This document shows, piece by piece, positions 1 to 5,493 of a DNA stretch of 6,508 bases (position 1 is its first letter; every line of letters starts with the position of its first letter). The DNA comes from Chloroflexota bacterium. GTDB lineage: Bacteria; Chloroflexota; Dehalococcoidia; Lucifugimonadales; Australimonadaceae. Made by a program: the position numbers and the translations under genes. The DNA lies in NCBI GenBank assembly GCA_027625205.1, contig JAQBVZ010000040.1, positions 1-6,508 of the forward strand. Reading direction: 5' to 3'. The notes under the pieces are model-generated. The model did not search any database and was not told where the DNA came from. It saw nothing but the letters and a program-made list of their open reading frames with translations.

Positions 1-641
1 TTGCCGCACGATCTAGGACGGATTTTGACAAGGAGCGAGCCCTGCTGGCGACCGAATTCGGCGTCGCTGTCGAATTCAATTATGAGACGCCCGGGGAAAA
101 AGAAGTAAGTGCGAGCTCCACCGAGGAAATGAAGCAACTTAAGGGTTTTCTTGCTAATCCTAAGCTCCTTAAAATATTGAAGTTTTTTCTGCCAGGCGTG
201 AATCTCGATCCTGAAGTGGACGTCAGCTTCCATGGATGGCAACTGGCTTTTTCGCTATTTCTAGCCGTCACATTGGTAATCACCATACCGATATTGTTTA
301 GCGTGTTGATGTTACGGAGGCTGTTTAAACCGCTACGTTTTTTAGCTGGGCGATTTGATTCAAAAGTTCGAATTTTTCCAGGAAAGCAACGTATGACTTG
401 GTCAGTGGCCACTTGGGCTCCTAGGGTAATACTGGGAGTCGTGTATTACGAAATAGTCAAAGTACCGTTGTGGCTGCTGGAATTTGTTGGCGCGCTGAGC
501 CAATTCGGTATCTACATATCATCCGTAAACATATCCGCTTTCCTGCGATCGGCACGCTGGGCGCGAGCAGCGGCAAGTTTTGGCGCGTTTCTGTTCATCA
601 GCGGCTTGGCGCTTCAATTCGCCGGTAGCTTTCGAGAGTAA
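1..641 (+). CDS. Unrecognised membrane protein, 5' partial
   Basis: I do not recognise the family. The reading frame is open from the left edge (first whole codon at base 3) to TAA at 639-641, giving 212 visible residues, so the true start is probably outside the window. An internal ATG at 129 preceded by GAGGA is an alternative start that would give 170 residues. The first 75 or so visible residues are charged and soluble. A strongly hydrophobic segment follows at about 79-105, then a basic loop (LRRLFKPLRFLAGR), a second hydrophobic stretch at about 141-172, and a third at about 188-209 ending four residues before the C-terminus. This suggests an inner-membrane protein with a cytoplasmic N-terminal part. 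No catalytic motif is visible. Its base composition is clearly more AT-rich than the genes to its right, so it may have a different origin. No terminator with a T-run follows. Confidence 0.6.
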   Translation, partial: AARSRTDFDKERALLATEFGVAVEFNYETPGEKEVSASSTEEMKQLKGFLANPKLLKILKFFLPGVNLDPEVDVSFHGWQLAFSLFLAVTLVITIPILFSVLMLRRLFKPLRFLAGRFDSKVRIFPGKQRMTWSVATWAPRVILGVVYYEIVKVPLWLLEFVGALSQFGIYISSVNISAFLRSARWARAAASFGAFLFISGLALQFAGSFRE

Positions 642-874
642 ATTTACTGGGTCCTCCAATGATAAGAACCGTCGGCCCGAGCCTGTACGATAGACACCGT
701 TTAGTGCGGTCCCCAGCGGAAGCTGGTTGTAATGTATGAATCTTGATAGAGATGGAGGAGAGTCGAACTCCACCTCAGTGGTAGGGATTAGCCTACCCCC
801 ACCCCCAAACCTAGAATCCACCGCCCCAAACCGGTCGTTTCCCAGAAATGGCAAAACTTAGTGTTAAAAATTTA
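642..874. other. Gene-free stretch with small hairpins
   Basis: I see no convincing gene here. Several short inverted repeats lie close together: CCAGC-GGAA-GCTGG at 713-726 (five pairs closed by a GNRA-type loop), ACCG/CGGT at 696-710, GGAG/CTCC with a seven-base loop at 757-771, and GGTAGG/CCTACC with a six-base loop at 780-797. Read on the minus strand, the 757-771 loop is TTCGACT, which resembles a tRNA T-loop, but no acceptor, anticodon or D stems accompany it. From 793 to 832 the minus strand is very G-rich, with two runs of five Gs. None of the hairpins is followed by a T-run, so they are not obvious terminators. The stretch could be a leader or small structured RNA, or merely degenerate sequence. 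Confidence 0.4.
803..832. repeat. Direct repeat CCCCAAACC, 21 bp apart
   Basis: The nine-base word CCCCAAACC occurs at 803-811 and again at 824-832. The copies are 21 bases apart start to start, close to two helical turns. They lie about 45-70 bases upstream of the -35 box of the zinc-ribbon gene promoter. The spacing suits paired binding sites for a regulator on one face of the helix, but only two copies are seen and this is inference. Confidence 0.3.
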
Positions 875-903
875 TTGACTAAGCTAGGGTTCCCTCCTAG
901 ACT
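875..903 (+). promoter_or_regulatory. Sigma70-like promoter of the zinc-ribbon/recombinase unit
   Basis: The -35 box TTGACT (875-880) is separated by exactly 17 bases from the -10 box TAGACT (898-903). An AT-rich tract, GTTAAAAATTTA (863-874), lies directly upstream and could act as an UP element. The expected transcription start is near 910, leaving a leader of about 27 bases with AAAGGGG (915-921) as ribosome binding site. Confidence 0.65.
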
Positions 904-936
904 TTTCCTCGTTGAAAGGGGTTGAACGCCTTGGTG

Positions 937-1638
937 ATGCCAAAAATCCGCCTGCTGTACGACTTGCAGGCCGTTGATCGTGAACTGGATAGCAGGCGTG
1001 AACGGCTGACGGACATCGCCGTGAGGCTCGCTGGCGGCAGTGGGCTGGACGACCTCCGCGCTGAGGCTGACGACCTCAAGGAGAATCTGCGACGGGCCAC
1101 CAACCAGCAGCGGGACCTGGAGGACGCGGTGGCGCGCCAGACCGAGCGCGTTGATGAGAACGAGACCAAGCTCTACAGCGGGGCCATCAAGAACTCTCGA
1201 GAGCTTGAGGACCTCCAGGCGGAGGTGGCGCAGCTGAAGACGCAGCGCTCAGGGATAGAAGACCTGTTGCTGGAGGCCTTGGAACGGGAGGATGAATTGC
1301 AGGCCAGCTTCAATGCGGTGGACGGCAAGCTGAAGCGAGGGGATGCCGCGTGGCAGGCTGAAGAGGCGGCGTTGAATCAGGAGCAGACCCGCCTGTCAGC
1401 CGAGGTGAATGAATTTTCAGCACAGCGCACCGCAATGAGCGGCCATATGGACGCGGGGATGCTTGCGCTGTATGAGCAGGTGCGGAAGGCCCACGAGGGC
1501 ATAGCGGTGGCCCAGGTGCAGAGGGACCGCTGCGAGGCTTGCCGAATCGGCCTGCCAAACCGGCAGCTACAAGAATTACGGACGGCCACTACGCCGGTCC
1601 GTTGTAACAATTGCGGAAGGATCCTACTGATTGAATAA
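937..1638 (+). CDS. COG1579-type coiled-coil zinc-ribbon protein
   Basis: This 233-residue protein has the full layout of the COG1579 (C4-type zinc ribbon) family. A long charged antiparallel coiled coil spans about residues 5-195, with the family signature KLYSGAIKNSRELEDLQAEV at about 78-97. A C-terminal zinc ribbon follows, with cysteines at 199, 202, 223 and 226 (CEAC and CNNC). Family members bind nucleic acid or protein partners: Helicobacter HP0958 binds the flaA mRNA and RpoN, and Chlamydia CT398 binds sigma54. The role in non-flagellated bacteria is not settled. I chose ATG 937 because MPKIRLLYDLQ is a natural family N-terminus. AAAGGGG at 915-921 sits better for the in-frame TTG 931 or GTG 934, and the frame is open back to TTG 922, so the start is uncertain by up to five codons. 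Its stop lies two bases before the ATG of the recombinase homologue, implying one transcript. Confidence 0.9.
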   Translation: MPKIRLLYDLQAVDRELDSRRERLTDIAVRLAGGSGLDDLRAEADDLKENLRRATNQQRDLEDAVARQTERVDENETKLYSGAIKNSRELEDLQAEVAQLKTQRSGIEDLLLEALEREDELQASFNAVDGKLKRGDAAWQAEEAALNQEQTRLSAEVNEFSAQRTAMSGHMDAGMLALYEQVRKAHEGIAVAQVQRDRCEACRIGLPNRQLQELRTATTPVRCNNCGRILLIE

Positions 1639-1640
1639 CT

Positions 1641-3026
1641 ATGCGAGCACTCTGTTACTTCCACGCTGACCTAACACTTCCCAAGGAAGATCCCGCTTCT
1701 GAGACGGCCATTGCCAGACGCTTCCGTGCGTATTGCGCGGAGAAACGGCACACGGACAAGGGCGTCTTTCAGGACGATACTGCCGGAAACGACAGACCGG
1801 CCTTTAAGCAGATGGTTGACCATATCCGCACGTCTGGGTTGGCCTACTTGGTTGTCATACCCAACGTGACGCACCTTGGTTCCCAATTTGAGGAGCAGGT
1901 TGAACGCATCCTGCGTCTGGACTCCCTCTCCTGCCAGGTCATCTGCGACGATAGCGTCACCTCAGACCCGCTGCAGGCCGCGTTGAAGGCGCTGAACAAC
2001 AAAGCATCAACAAATGAGCGTCGTGAGCGCATTGTCGCAGGCATGCGCGCCAAGGCGGCCAAGGGCCTTGGCCTGGGCAAGACGCCCTTCGGCTATCGTA
2101 TTGGCGCTGAAGGCGTGCTGGAGCCGGTGGCTGAAGAGGCCAAGGTGGTCAGAGGCATCTACAAGCTCTACCTGAACGAAGGCATTGGCGTGCGGTCCAT
2201 TGCCCGTTTGCTGAACAAGGAAGGCTACCAGACGCGGCGCGGCGCGGAGTGGAGCATGGTCACGGTGCGTGACATCCTGCGCAACCATGCGTACATCGGC
2301 ACGTATCGCCGCTTTGGCCTACGCATCCCCGGCAGCTACCGGGCCATCGTCTCCGCGGACGAGTTCAAGCGCGTGCAGGACAGGATGCAGTCACGCAGCC
2401 CTGCAAAACGTCGTCCCCGGTCTGAGCCCTTCTTGCTCTCTGGCATCCTCTACTGTGGACACTGCGGCCAGCGCATGATGGGCGTTACGCGGCGTCAGAC
2501 ATGGAAGCGCAAAGATGGTGACCGTATGCGCGGCGAGTACCGTTACTACCAGTGTCAGTCTCGCACCAACCGCAGCCAATGTGAGTACCGCACGCAACGC
2601 GCGACGCCTCTGGAAGAGCAGGTCTTGCGGCAGGTGGGCGGGCAGTCAGTGGAGGGCATTCTGGTGTCCTATATGCCTGTGGCAGAGCGCGTGGCTGATG
2701 ACAGCGCCCGGGAACAAGCCAAGGTGGAGATGCTGAACCGCCGGTTCGTTGACTGGGTGAAGCGTACCGCCAGCGGGGCCATGACACTGCCACAGCTACG
2801 CCGCGCGCTTACGGACGTGGTCATGGAGCGCAGGGGCGCGGTGAGCAGACTGGAGTCGCTTGATGGCGACGACGATGGCATGCAGCAGGCGCATGATGAG
2901 GTACGCGGCCGTTTTGATGAACAGTGGGACCAGCTAGACCCATCGCAACGCCGTGAGGTGCTGCACGGGCTAGTGGCCCGCGTTGAAGTCACTGACGGCA
3001 AGGTTGGTATGGTGATGCGGGGGTAG
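1641..3026 (+). CDS. Degenerate large serine recombinase homologue, active site lost
   Basis: The 461-residue product follows the layout of large serine recombinases. A resolvase-like N-terminal domain (about 1-145) is followed by a recombinase DNA-binding domain (about 147-250, with KTPFGYR at 147-153 and VRDILRNHAYIGTYRR at about 209-224). Next come a recombinase zinc ribbon (C272, C275, C305, C314) and a charged, probably coiled-coil C-terminal part (about 350-445). The N-terminal catalytic residues are gone. The usual YxRVST strand reads YFHADLT, putting D10 where the nucleophilic serine belongs and H8 for the arginine. The usual DRLxR reads THLGS, replacing both arginines (H78, S81). Normal strand exchange is therefore unlikely, and a structural or regulatory DNA-binding role is inferred. 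The frame is intact, so it is not simply decaying. No Shine-Dalgarno sequence sits just before ATG 1641 (GGAAGGA is 19 bases away), so translation probably depends on reinitiation after the upstream gene. rnpB follows 56 bases later. No flanking att-like repeats were seen. Confidence 0.85.
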   Translation: MRALCYFHADLTLPKEDPASETAIARRFRAYCAEKRHTDKGVFQDDTAGNDRPAFKQMVDHIRTSGLAYLVVIPNVTHLGSQFEEQVERILRLDSLSCQVICDDSVTSDPLQAALKALNNKASTNERRERIVAGMRAKAAKGLGLGKTPFGYRIGAEGVLEPVAEEAKVVRGIYKLYLNEGIGVRSIARLLNKEGYQTRRGAEWSMVTVRDILRNHAYIGTYRRFGLRIPGSYRAIVSADEFKRVQDRMQSRSPAKRRPRSEPFLLSGILYCGHCGQRMMGVTRRQTWKRKDGDRMRGEYRYYQCQSRTNRSQCEYRTQRATPLEEQVLRQVGGQSVEGILVSYMPVAERVADDSAREQAKVEMLNRRFVDWVKRTASGAMTLPQLRRALTDVVMERRGAVSRLESLDGDDDGMQQAHDEVRGRFDEQWDQLDPSQRREVLHGLVARVEVTDGKVGMVMRG

Positions 3027-3066
3027 ACGCAGTCCTACCGTCCGTACGAAAAGCCCCGAACCCTAA

Positions 3067-3076
3067 CGTGTACAAT
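3067..3076 (+). promoter_or_regulatory. rnpB promoter, -10 region
   Basis: TACAAT at 3071-3076 is a strong -10 box, preceded directly by CGTG. Its end is seven bases before 3083, where the long P1 helix of the RNase P RNA begins, so promoter and RNA 5' end agree. The -35 region (around 3048-3053, GAAAAG) is poor. The block CGTG-TACAATG recurs in closely similar form at the rsgA promoter and at the right edge of the window. Confidence 0.6.
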
Positions 3077-3082
3077 GGATAC

Positions 3083-3489
3083 GAAGCCAAGAGCGCCGGG
3101 TGGCCGCTCTGGTGTGCCTTTGGCGCATTGGAGAGGAAAGTCCGGACTCCATCGGGCAGGGTGCTGGGTAACTCCCAGGCGCCGTGAGGCGACGGAAAGT
3201 GCAACAGAGAGTAGACCGCCGATGGCTCTCCGATTTATTGGGGAGCACAGGCAAGGGTGAAAGGGTGCGGTAAGAGCGCACCAGGCCTCGTGGCAACGCG
3301 GGGTGCTTGCAAACCCCACCTGGAGCAAGGCCAAATAGGGGAACAGTCCCGACTTGTCGGGACAACGGCGCCCACCGTGTTTCCGGGTTGGCCGCATGAT
3401 CCCGGTAGCAATAGCGGGACAAGATGGATGGTCACCGCTCCGGTGTTTCACCGGAGAACAGAATCCGGCTTACAGACGCTCTTGACTTC
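3083..3489 (+). ncRNA. rnpB: RNase P RNA (type A)
   Basis: This is the catalytic RNA of ribonuclease P, which removes the 5' leader of precursor tRNAs. All conserved blocks occur in order: GAGAGGAAAGTCCGG from 3131, GCAACAGAGAGTAGACCGCC from 3201, the GGGTGAAAGGGTGCGGTAAG block from 3255, CTGGAGCAAGGCCAAATAGG from 3320, and AGAACAGAATCCGGCTTACA at 3455-3474. The ends are set by the P1 helix: CAAGAGCG (3088-3095) pairs with CGCTCTTG (3477-3484), and GAAG/CTTC (3083-3086 with 3486-3489) extends it past one C/A mismatch. The resulting 407 bases is slightly longer than the 377 of E. coli. The conserved hairpin before the 3' block is CTCCGGTG-TTT-CACCGGAG (3438-3456), and GTCCCGA/TCGGGAC forms another stem near 3347-3364. 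The gene has its own -10 box and a terminator directly after P1, so it is probably independent of the upstream recombinase homologue. Confidence 0.97.
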
Positions 3490-3490
3490 A

Positions 3491-3519
3491 AAAAGCCCCG
3501 CTGCATAGGCGGGGCTTTT
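3491..3519. terminator. Bidirectional intrinsic terminator between rnpB and the GNAT gene
   Basis: AAAAGCCCCGC (3491-3501) and GCGGGGCTTTT (3509-3519) form a perfect 11-bp stem around a seven-base loop. The T-run on the plus strand ends rnpB transcripts. The five As at 3490-3494 make a T5 run on the minus strand, so the same hairpin can also stop transcripts of the convergent GNAT gene, whose stop codon is 35 bases away. Confidence 0.9.
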
Positions 3520-3553
3520 GCTATGACATGAAGAGCGCTGCATATGGTTGCGC

Positions 3554-4042
3554 TCAGAGAACCCTACGCATGATTACGCGGAGGTCAGTACTTAGTCCTC
3601 GTTTATGCTCGAGATCAACCACACGCAATAACGCGGGCGACAAGTCATTCGGCTCGACTGCTCGAAACCCATGCTTTTCATAAAAGGGTTTGTTCCAGGG
3701 TACGTCGCGGAATGTGGACAGCGTCACGGCCAGATATCCATTTCCCTTTGCCCAAGAGCATACGGCCTCCAGCGATGCTGCGCCCAATCCCTTACGGCCG
3801 TGAAGAGGGAGCACATCCATCTCTTCCAAATGAGCGGCCATGTCAACCGTATGTACTAGGGCCAATCCAACAGGTGCATCGTTCTCATCAACGGCTACCC
3901 ACAGATGTCCGTTTTTCTGGGCTTCACGAAATGTCCGTATCGAGTCGACTTCCTTCAGAGCCTCCGCGTCTAGGCCAAGATCTGTTGGCCACTCTGCAAA
4001 CATCGCAGCGGCTTCAAGCTCGATGGGACCTAAGAACGGCAA
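3554..4042 (-). CDS. GNAT family N-acetyltransferase, N-terminus interrupted
   Basis: The 162-residue frame shows a GNAT fold, which transfers acetyl from acetyl-CoA to an amine; the substrate is unknown. Strand beta4 and the CoA-binding loop read MDVLPLHGRKGLGAASLEA (about 74-92), with the GxG of motif A. A C-terminal segment around DVPWNKPFYEKHGFRAVEPN (about 112-131) carries the family's FYEKHGF element, and the protein ends in a basic VIMRRVL. The usual first residue of the Q/R-x-x-G-x-G/A signature is glycine here. The frame as listed starts with a rare TTG (4042) inside what should be the first strand and helix. Upstream in the same frame, ATG 4087 begins MDIDGYHIR, then TAG, then ARPADL, which matches a normal GNAT N-terminus (IRxARPADLP). 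The gene therefore appears to be cut by an amber codon at 4058-4060. It may be a pseudogene, or a shortened protein may start at TTG behind a weak AGGCGAG site. It is convergent with rnpB and divergent from rsgA. Confidence 0.75.
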   Translation of the reverse strand: MPFLGPIELEAAAMFAEWPTDLGLDAEALKEVDSIRTFREAQKNGHLWVAVDENDAPVGLALVHTVDMAAHLEEMDVLPLHGRKGLGAASLEAVCSWAKGNGYLAVTLSTFRDVPWNKPFYEKHGFRAVEPNDLSPALLRVVDLEHKRGLSTDLRVIMRRVL

Positions 4043-4087
4043 ATCAGCCGGTCTCGCCTACCGAATATGGTATCCATCTATGTCCAT
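4043..4087 (-). other. Likely original GNAT N-terminus with in-frame TAG
   Basis: Read on the minus strand from ATG 4087, the codons give MDIDGYHIR, stop, ARPAD and run without a break into the GNAT frame at 4042. The TAG is at 4060-4058. A second in-frame ATG lies three codons further upstream (4096). The residues on both sides of the stop fit the first beta strand and following loop of GNAT proteins, so this stretch was probably coding. No clear Shine-Dalgarno sequence precedes either ATG. Confidence 0.6.
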
Positions 4088-4108
4088 AGTTCGCATCGAA
4101 TATGGCCT

Positions 4109-4164
4109 TGACCAGTATGGCTTAACGCGACATTCCTCGTGGTACGATGACTGTACGCTGGTCA
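4109..4164. repeat. Inverted repeat TGACCAG / CTGGTCA around the rsgA promoter
   Basis: TGACCAG (4109-4115) and its exact reverse complement CTGGTCA (4158-4164) lie symmetrically on either side of the rsgA extended -10 box, 42 bases apart. They could be half-sites for a regulator looping the promoter, or a weak hairpin in the GNAT leader RNA. Seven-base arms can also arise by chance. Confidence 0.25.
4140..4148 (+). promoter_or_regulatory. Extended -10 promoter of rsgA
   Basis: TGGTACGAT fits the extended -10 pattern TGnTANNNT, which works without a good -35 box, and no good -35 box is present. The surrounding 16 bases (4134-4149) match 6484-6499 at 15 positions and resemble the rnpB promoter core. 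The predicted start near 4155 leaves a 30-base leader that contains the rsgA ribosome binding site. Confidence 0.5.
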
Positions 4165-4166
4165 TT

Positions 4167-4174
4167 GAGGGAGG
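4167..4174 (+). promoter_or_regulatory. Ribosome binding site deciding the rsgA start
   Basis: GAGGGAGG ends ten bases before ATG 4185, supporting that start. The competing in-frame ATG at 4248 has GGGAGA only four bases ahead of it. Confidence 0.55.
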
Positions 4175-4177
4175 CTG

Positions 4178-4207
4178 ATTATAGATGGGCTCTCATACCG
4201 TTGTTGA
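4178..4207 (-). promoter_or_regulatory. Probable GNAT gene promoter
   Basis: On the minus strand, TCAACA (4207-4202) is followed after 18 bases by a perfect TATAAT (4183-4178). Transcription would start near 4171 and give a leader of about 84 bases before ATG 4087. The promoter overlaps the rsgA start codon, so the two divergent transcription units overlap head to head and could interfere with each other. Confidence 0.5.
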
Positions 4208-5420
4208 GAGCGCCTCCACGCGACGGCGAAGATGTTGGGAGACGGGTATGCCTTCGGAGAATCTGTCACGTCGCACTACGACCAGGATAGAGAAGTGGCA
4301 GGCAGAGAAACAAGAACGACGCGCGAAGAAGGACGAGAAGCGTAAGGGCGCGACAAGCGAAGACGCTGACGGTCCGCTGTCGGCCTCCGCACCAAGGCTG
4401 CTGGATGACGACACGGGACTCATTGAGGCAGGTGATCTGGACTCGCAGCCTCAAGCAGCAGAGATTGTCCCCCTGAAGCAAGAGCAGGCCCCGGCTGAAG
4501 AGGTCGAAGCTACGGTAGTCGAAGTCCACGCTGCGGAGGTATTGGTATCCCTTGATGGAGCCATTCTCCGTGCTCATTTGGGCTCATCCCTTTTCTCTGA
4601 CGCGCAGAGCCGCAATCCAGTTGCCGTAGGCGATCAAGTACTGATTACACTTTACGGCAGTGCACCAGCCCGTGTGGAATCCGTCTTACCACGACGCTCT
4701 TCTCTGGCCCGGGGATCAGGTGACGCCTCCCGTGGGAAGGGTCGGCTGCGGACGCAAATCTTTGCAGCCAACATAGATCAGGTGATTGTTGTATCCGCCG
4801 CTGAGCCGCCATTCAATCCACGCCTCATTGACCGATTTCTAGTGGCAGCATCTCGTGATGAGTTGCCGGCAGTCCTGTGCGTAAATAAGTTAGACCTTGG
4901 TCTATCAAGTGAGGCTAAGGCAAACCTTGAAGGCTACGCTGCACTTGGCTTTGAGATTCTATTGACCAGCACCGTTACAGGTGAGGGCATTGACTCTCTT
5001 ATAGCCGCCGTGAGCGGGAAGACATCTCTATTAACGGGCCATTCCGGCGTGGGGAAGAGCTCCCTCCTCAACGCCATTGAGCCAGGCTTGGCGCGCCGCG
5101 TGGGCAGCGTAACTCAAGCTGCGGCGGGGCAAGGGAAGGGTACGCACACAACGTCTTCTTCTCGATTGGTGCCTTTGTCCACCCCAAACACGTTCATGGT
5201 GGACACGCCCGGTATCCGTTCCTTTGGAATTACAGGGTTAGAGAAAGAGGACCTGGCTGCCCACTTCTCTGACATCCTTCAATTGGCGGAGTCTTGTGAA
5301 TTTCGCAATTGCCTACACGATGGCGAGCTTGGGTGCGCATTGCCTGCCGCAAGCTCGAAGTCGGCCTTCCTTGACGCTCGTTGGAAGTCCTACCTCACGC
5401 TGCTTTCCGAGCTTCACTGA
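4185..5420 (+). CDS. rsgA: Ribosome small subunit-dependent GTPase RsgA
   Basis: RsgA (YjeQ) is a circularly permuted GTPase that checks late maturation of the 30S ribosomal subunit. The 411 residues contain an OB-fold domain (about 107-175) and then the GTPase motifs in the permuted order typical of the family: G4 NKLD (234-237), G1 P-loop GHSGVGKS (285-292), G2 GKGTHTT (317-323) and G3 DTPG (340-343). A C-terminal zinc site follows, with C371, C376, H378 and C384 (CEFRNCLH...GC). All key residues are present, so the protein should be active. The N-terminal part is unusual. A basic stretch (about 29-55, rich in R and K) is followed by an acidic, alanine/proline-rich linker (about 56-106), putting the OB fold some 60-70 residues later than in E. 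coli. ATG 4185 is supported by GAGGGAGG; ATG 4248 (MPSENLSRR) is an alternative that would remove 21 residues. It is flanked by two damaged genes and has no obvious terminator. Confidence 0.96.
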   Translation: MGSHTVVESASTRRRRCWETGMPSENLSRRTTTRIEKWQAEKQERRAKKDEKRKGATSEDADGPLSASAPRLLDDDTGLIEAGDLDSQPQAAEIVPLKQEQAPAEEVEATVVEVHAAEVLVSLDGAILRAHLGSSLFSDAQSRNPVAVGDQVLITLYGSAPARVESVLPRRSSLARGSGDASRGKGRLRTQIFAANIDQVIVVSAAEPPFNPRLIDRFLVAASRDELPAVLCVNKLDLGLSSEAKANLEGYAALGFEILLTSTVTGEGIDSLIAAVSGKTSLLTGHSGVGKSSLLNAIEPGLARRVGSVTQAAAGQGKGTHTTSSSRLVPLSTPNTFMVDTPGIRSFGITGLEKEDLAAHFSDILQLAESCEFRNCLHDGELGCALPAASSKSAFLDARWKSYLTLLSELH

Positions 5421-5493
5421 TAGTGGAGCTGGGTAAAAAGTAGGCGTTTGGGCGCTGCGGCATGACCTCAATAACCAAGCTTGTGGCTGTTAG

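Noticed and set aside
753..800. Possible tRNA or tmRNA 3' end on the minus strand (T-loop-like TTCGACT followed by CCA)
   Set aside because: The T stem has only four clean pairs, no matching acceptor strand exists upstream, and no anticodon or D arm (or tmRNA 5' end) can be folded in the available sequence.
519..854. Minus-strand open frame of 111 codons over the first intergenic stretch
   Set aside because: It overlaps the 3' end of the membrane protein gene, has low-complexity glycine and proline runs, shows no family motif, and is probably chance.
1641..3026. Active integrase of a mobile element with flanking att sites
   Set aside because: The catalytic residues are missing. I saw no matching direct repeats on either side, no cargo genes, and no interruption of a neighbouring gene.
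3035..3451. Open frames of 119-138 codons on the minus strand across rnpB
   Set aside because: They lie over a clearly structured RNA gene and are shadows of its GC-rich stems.
5421..5493. Possible terminator between rsgA and the hydrolase
   Set aside because: Only a short palindrome (AGCTAGCT near 5492-5499) is present; there is no stable GC stem followed by a T-run in either direction.
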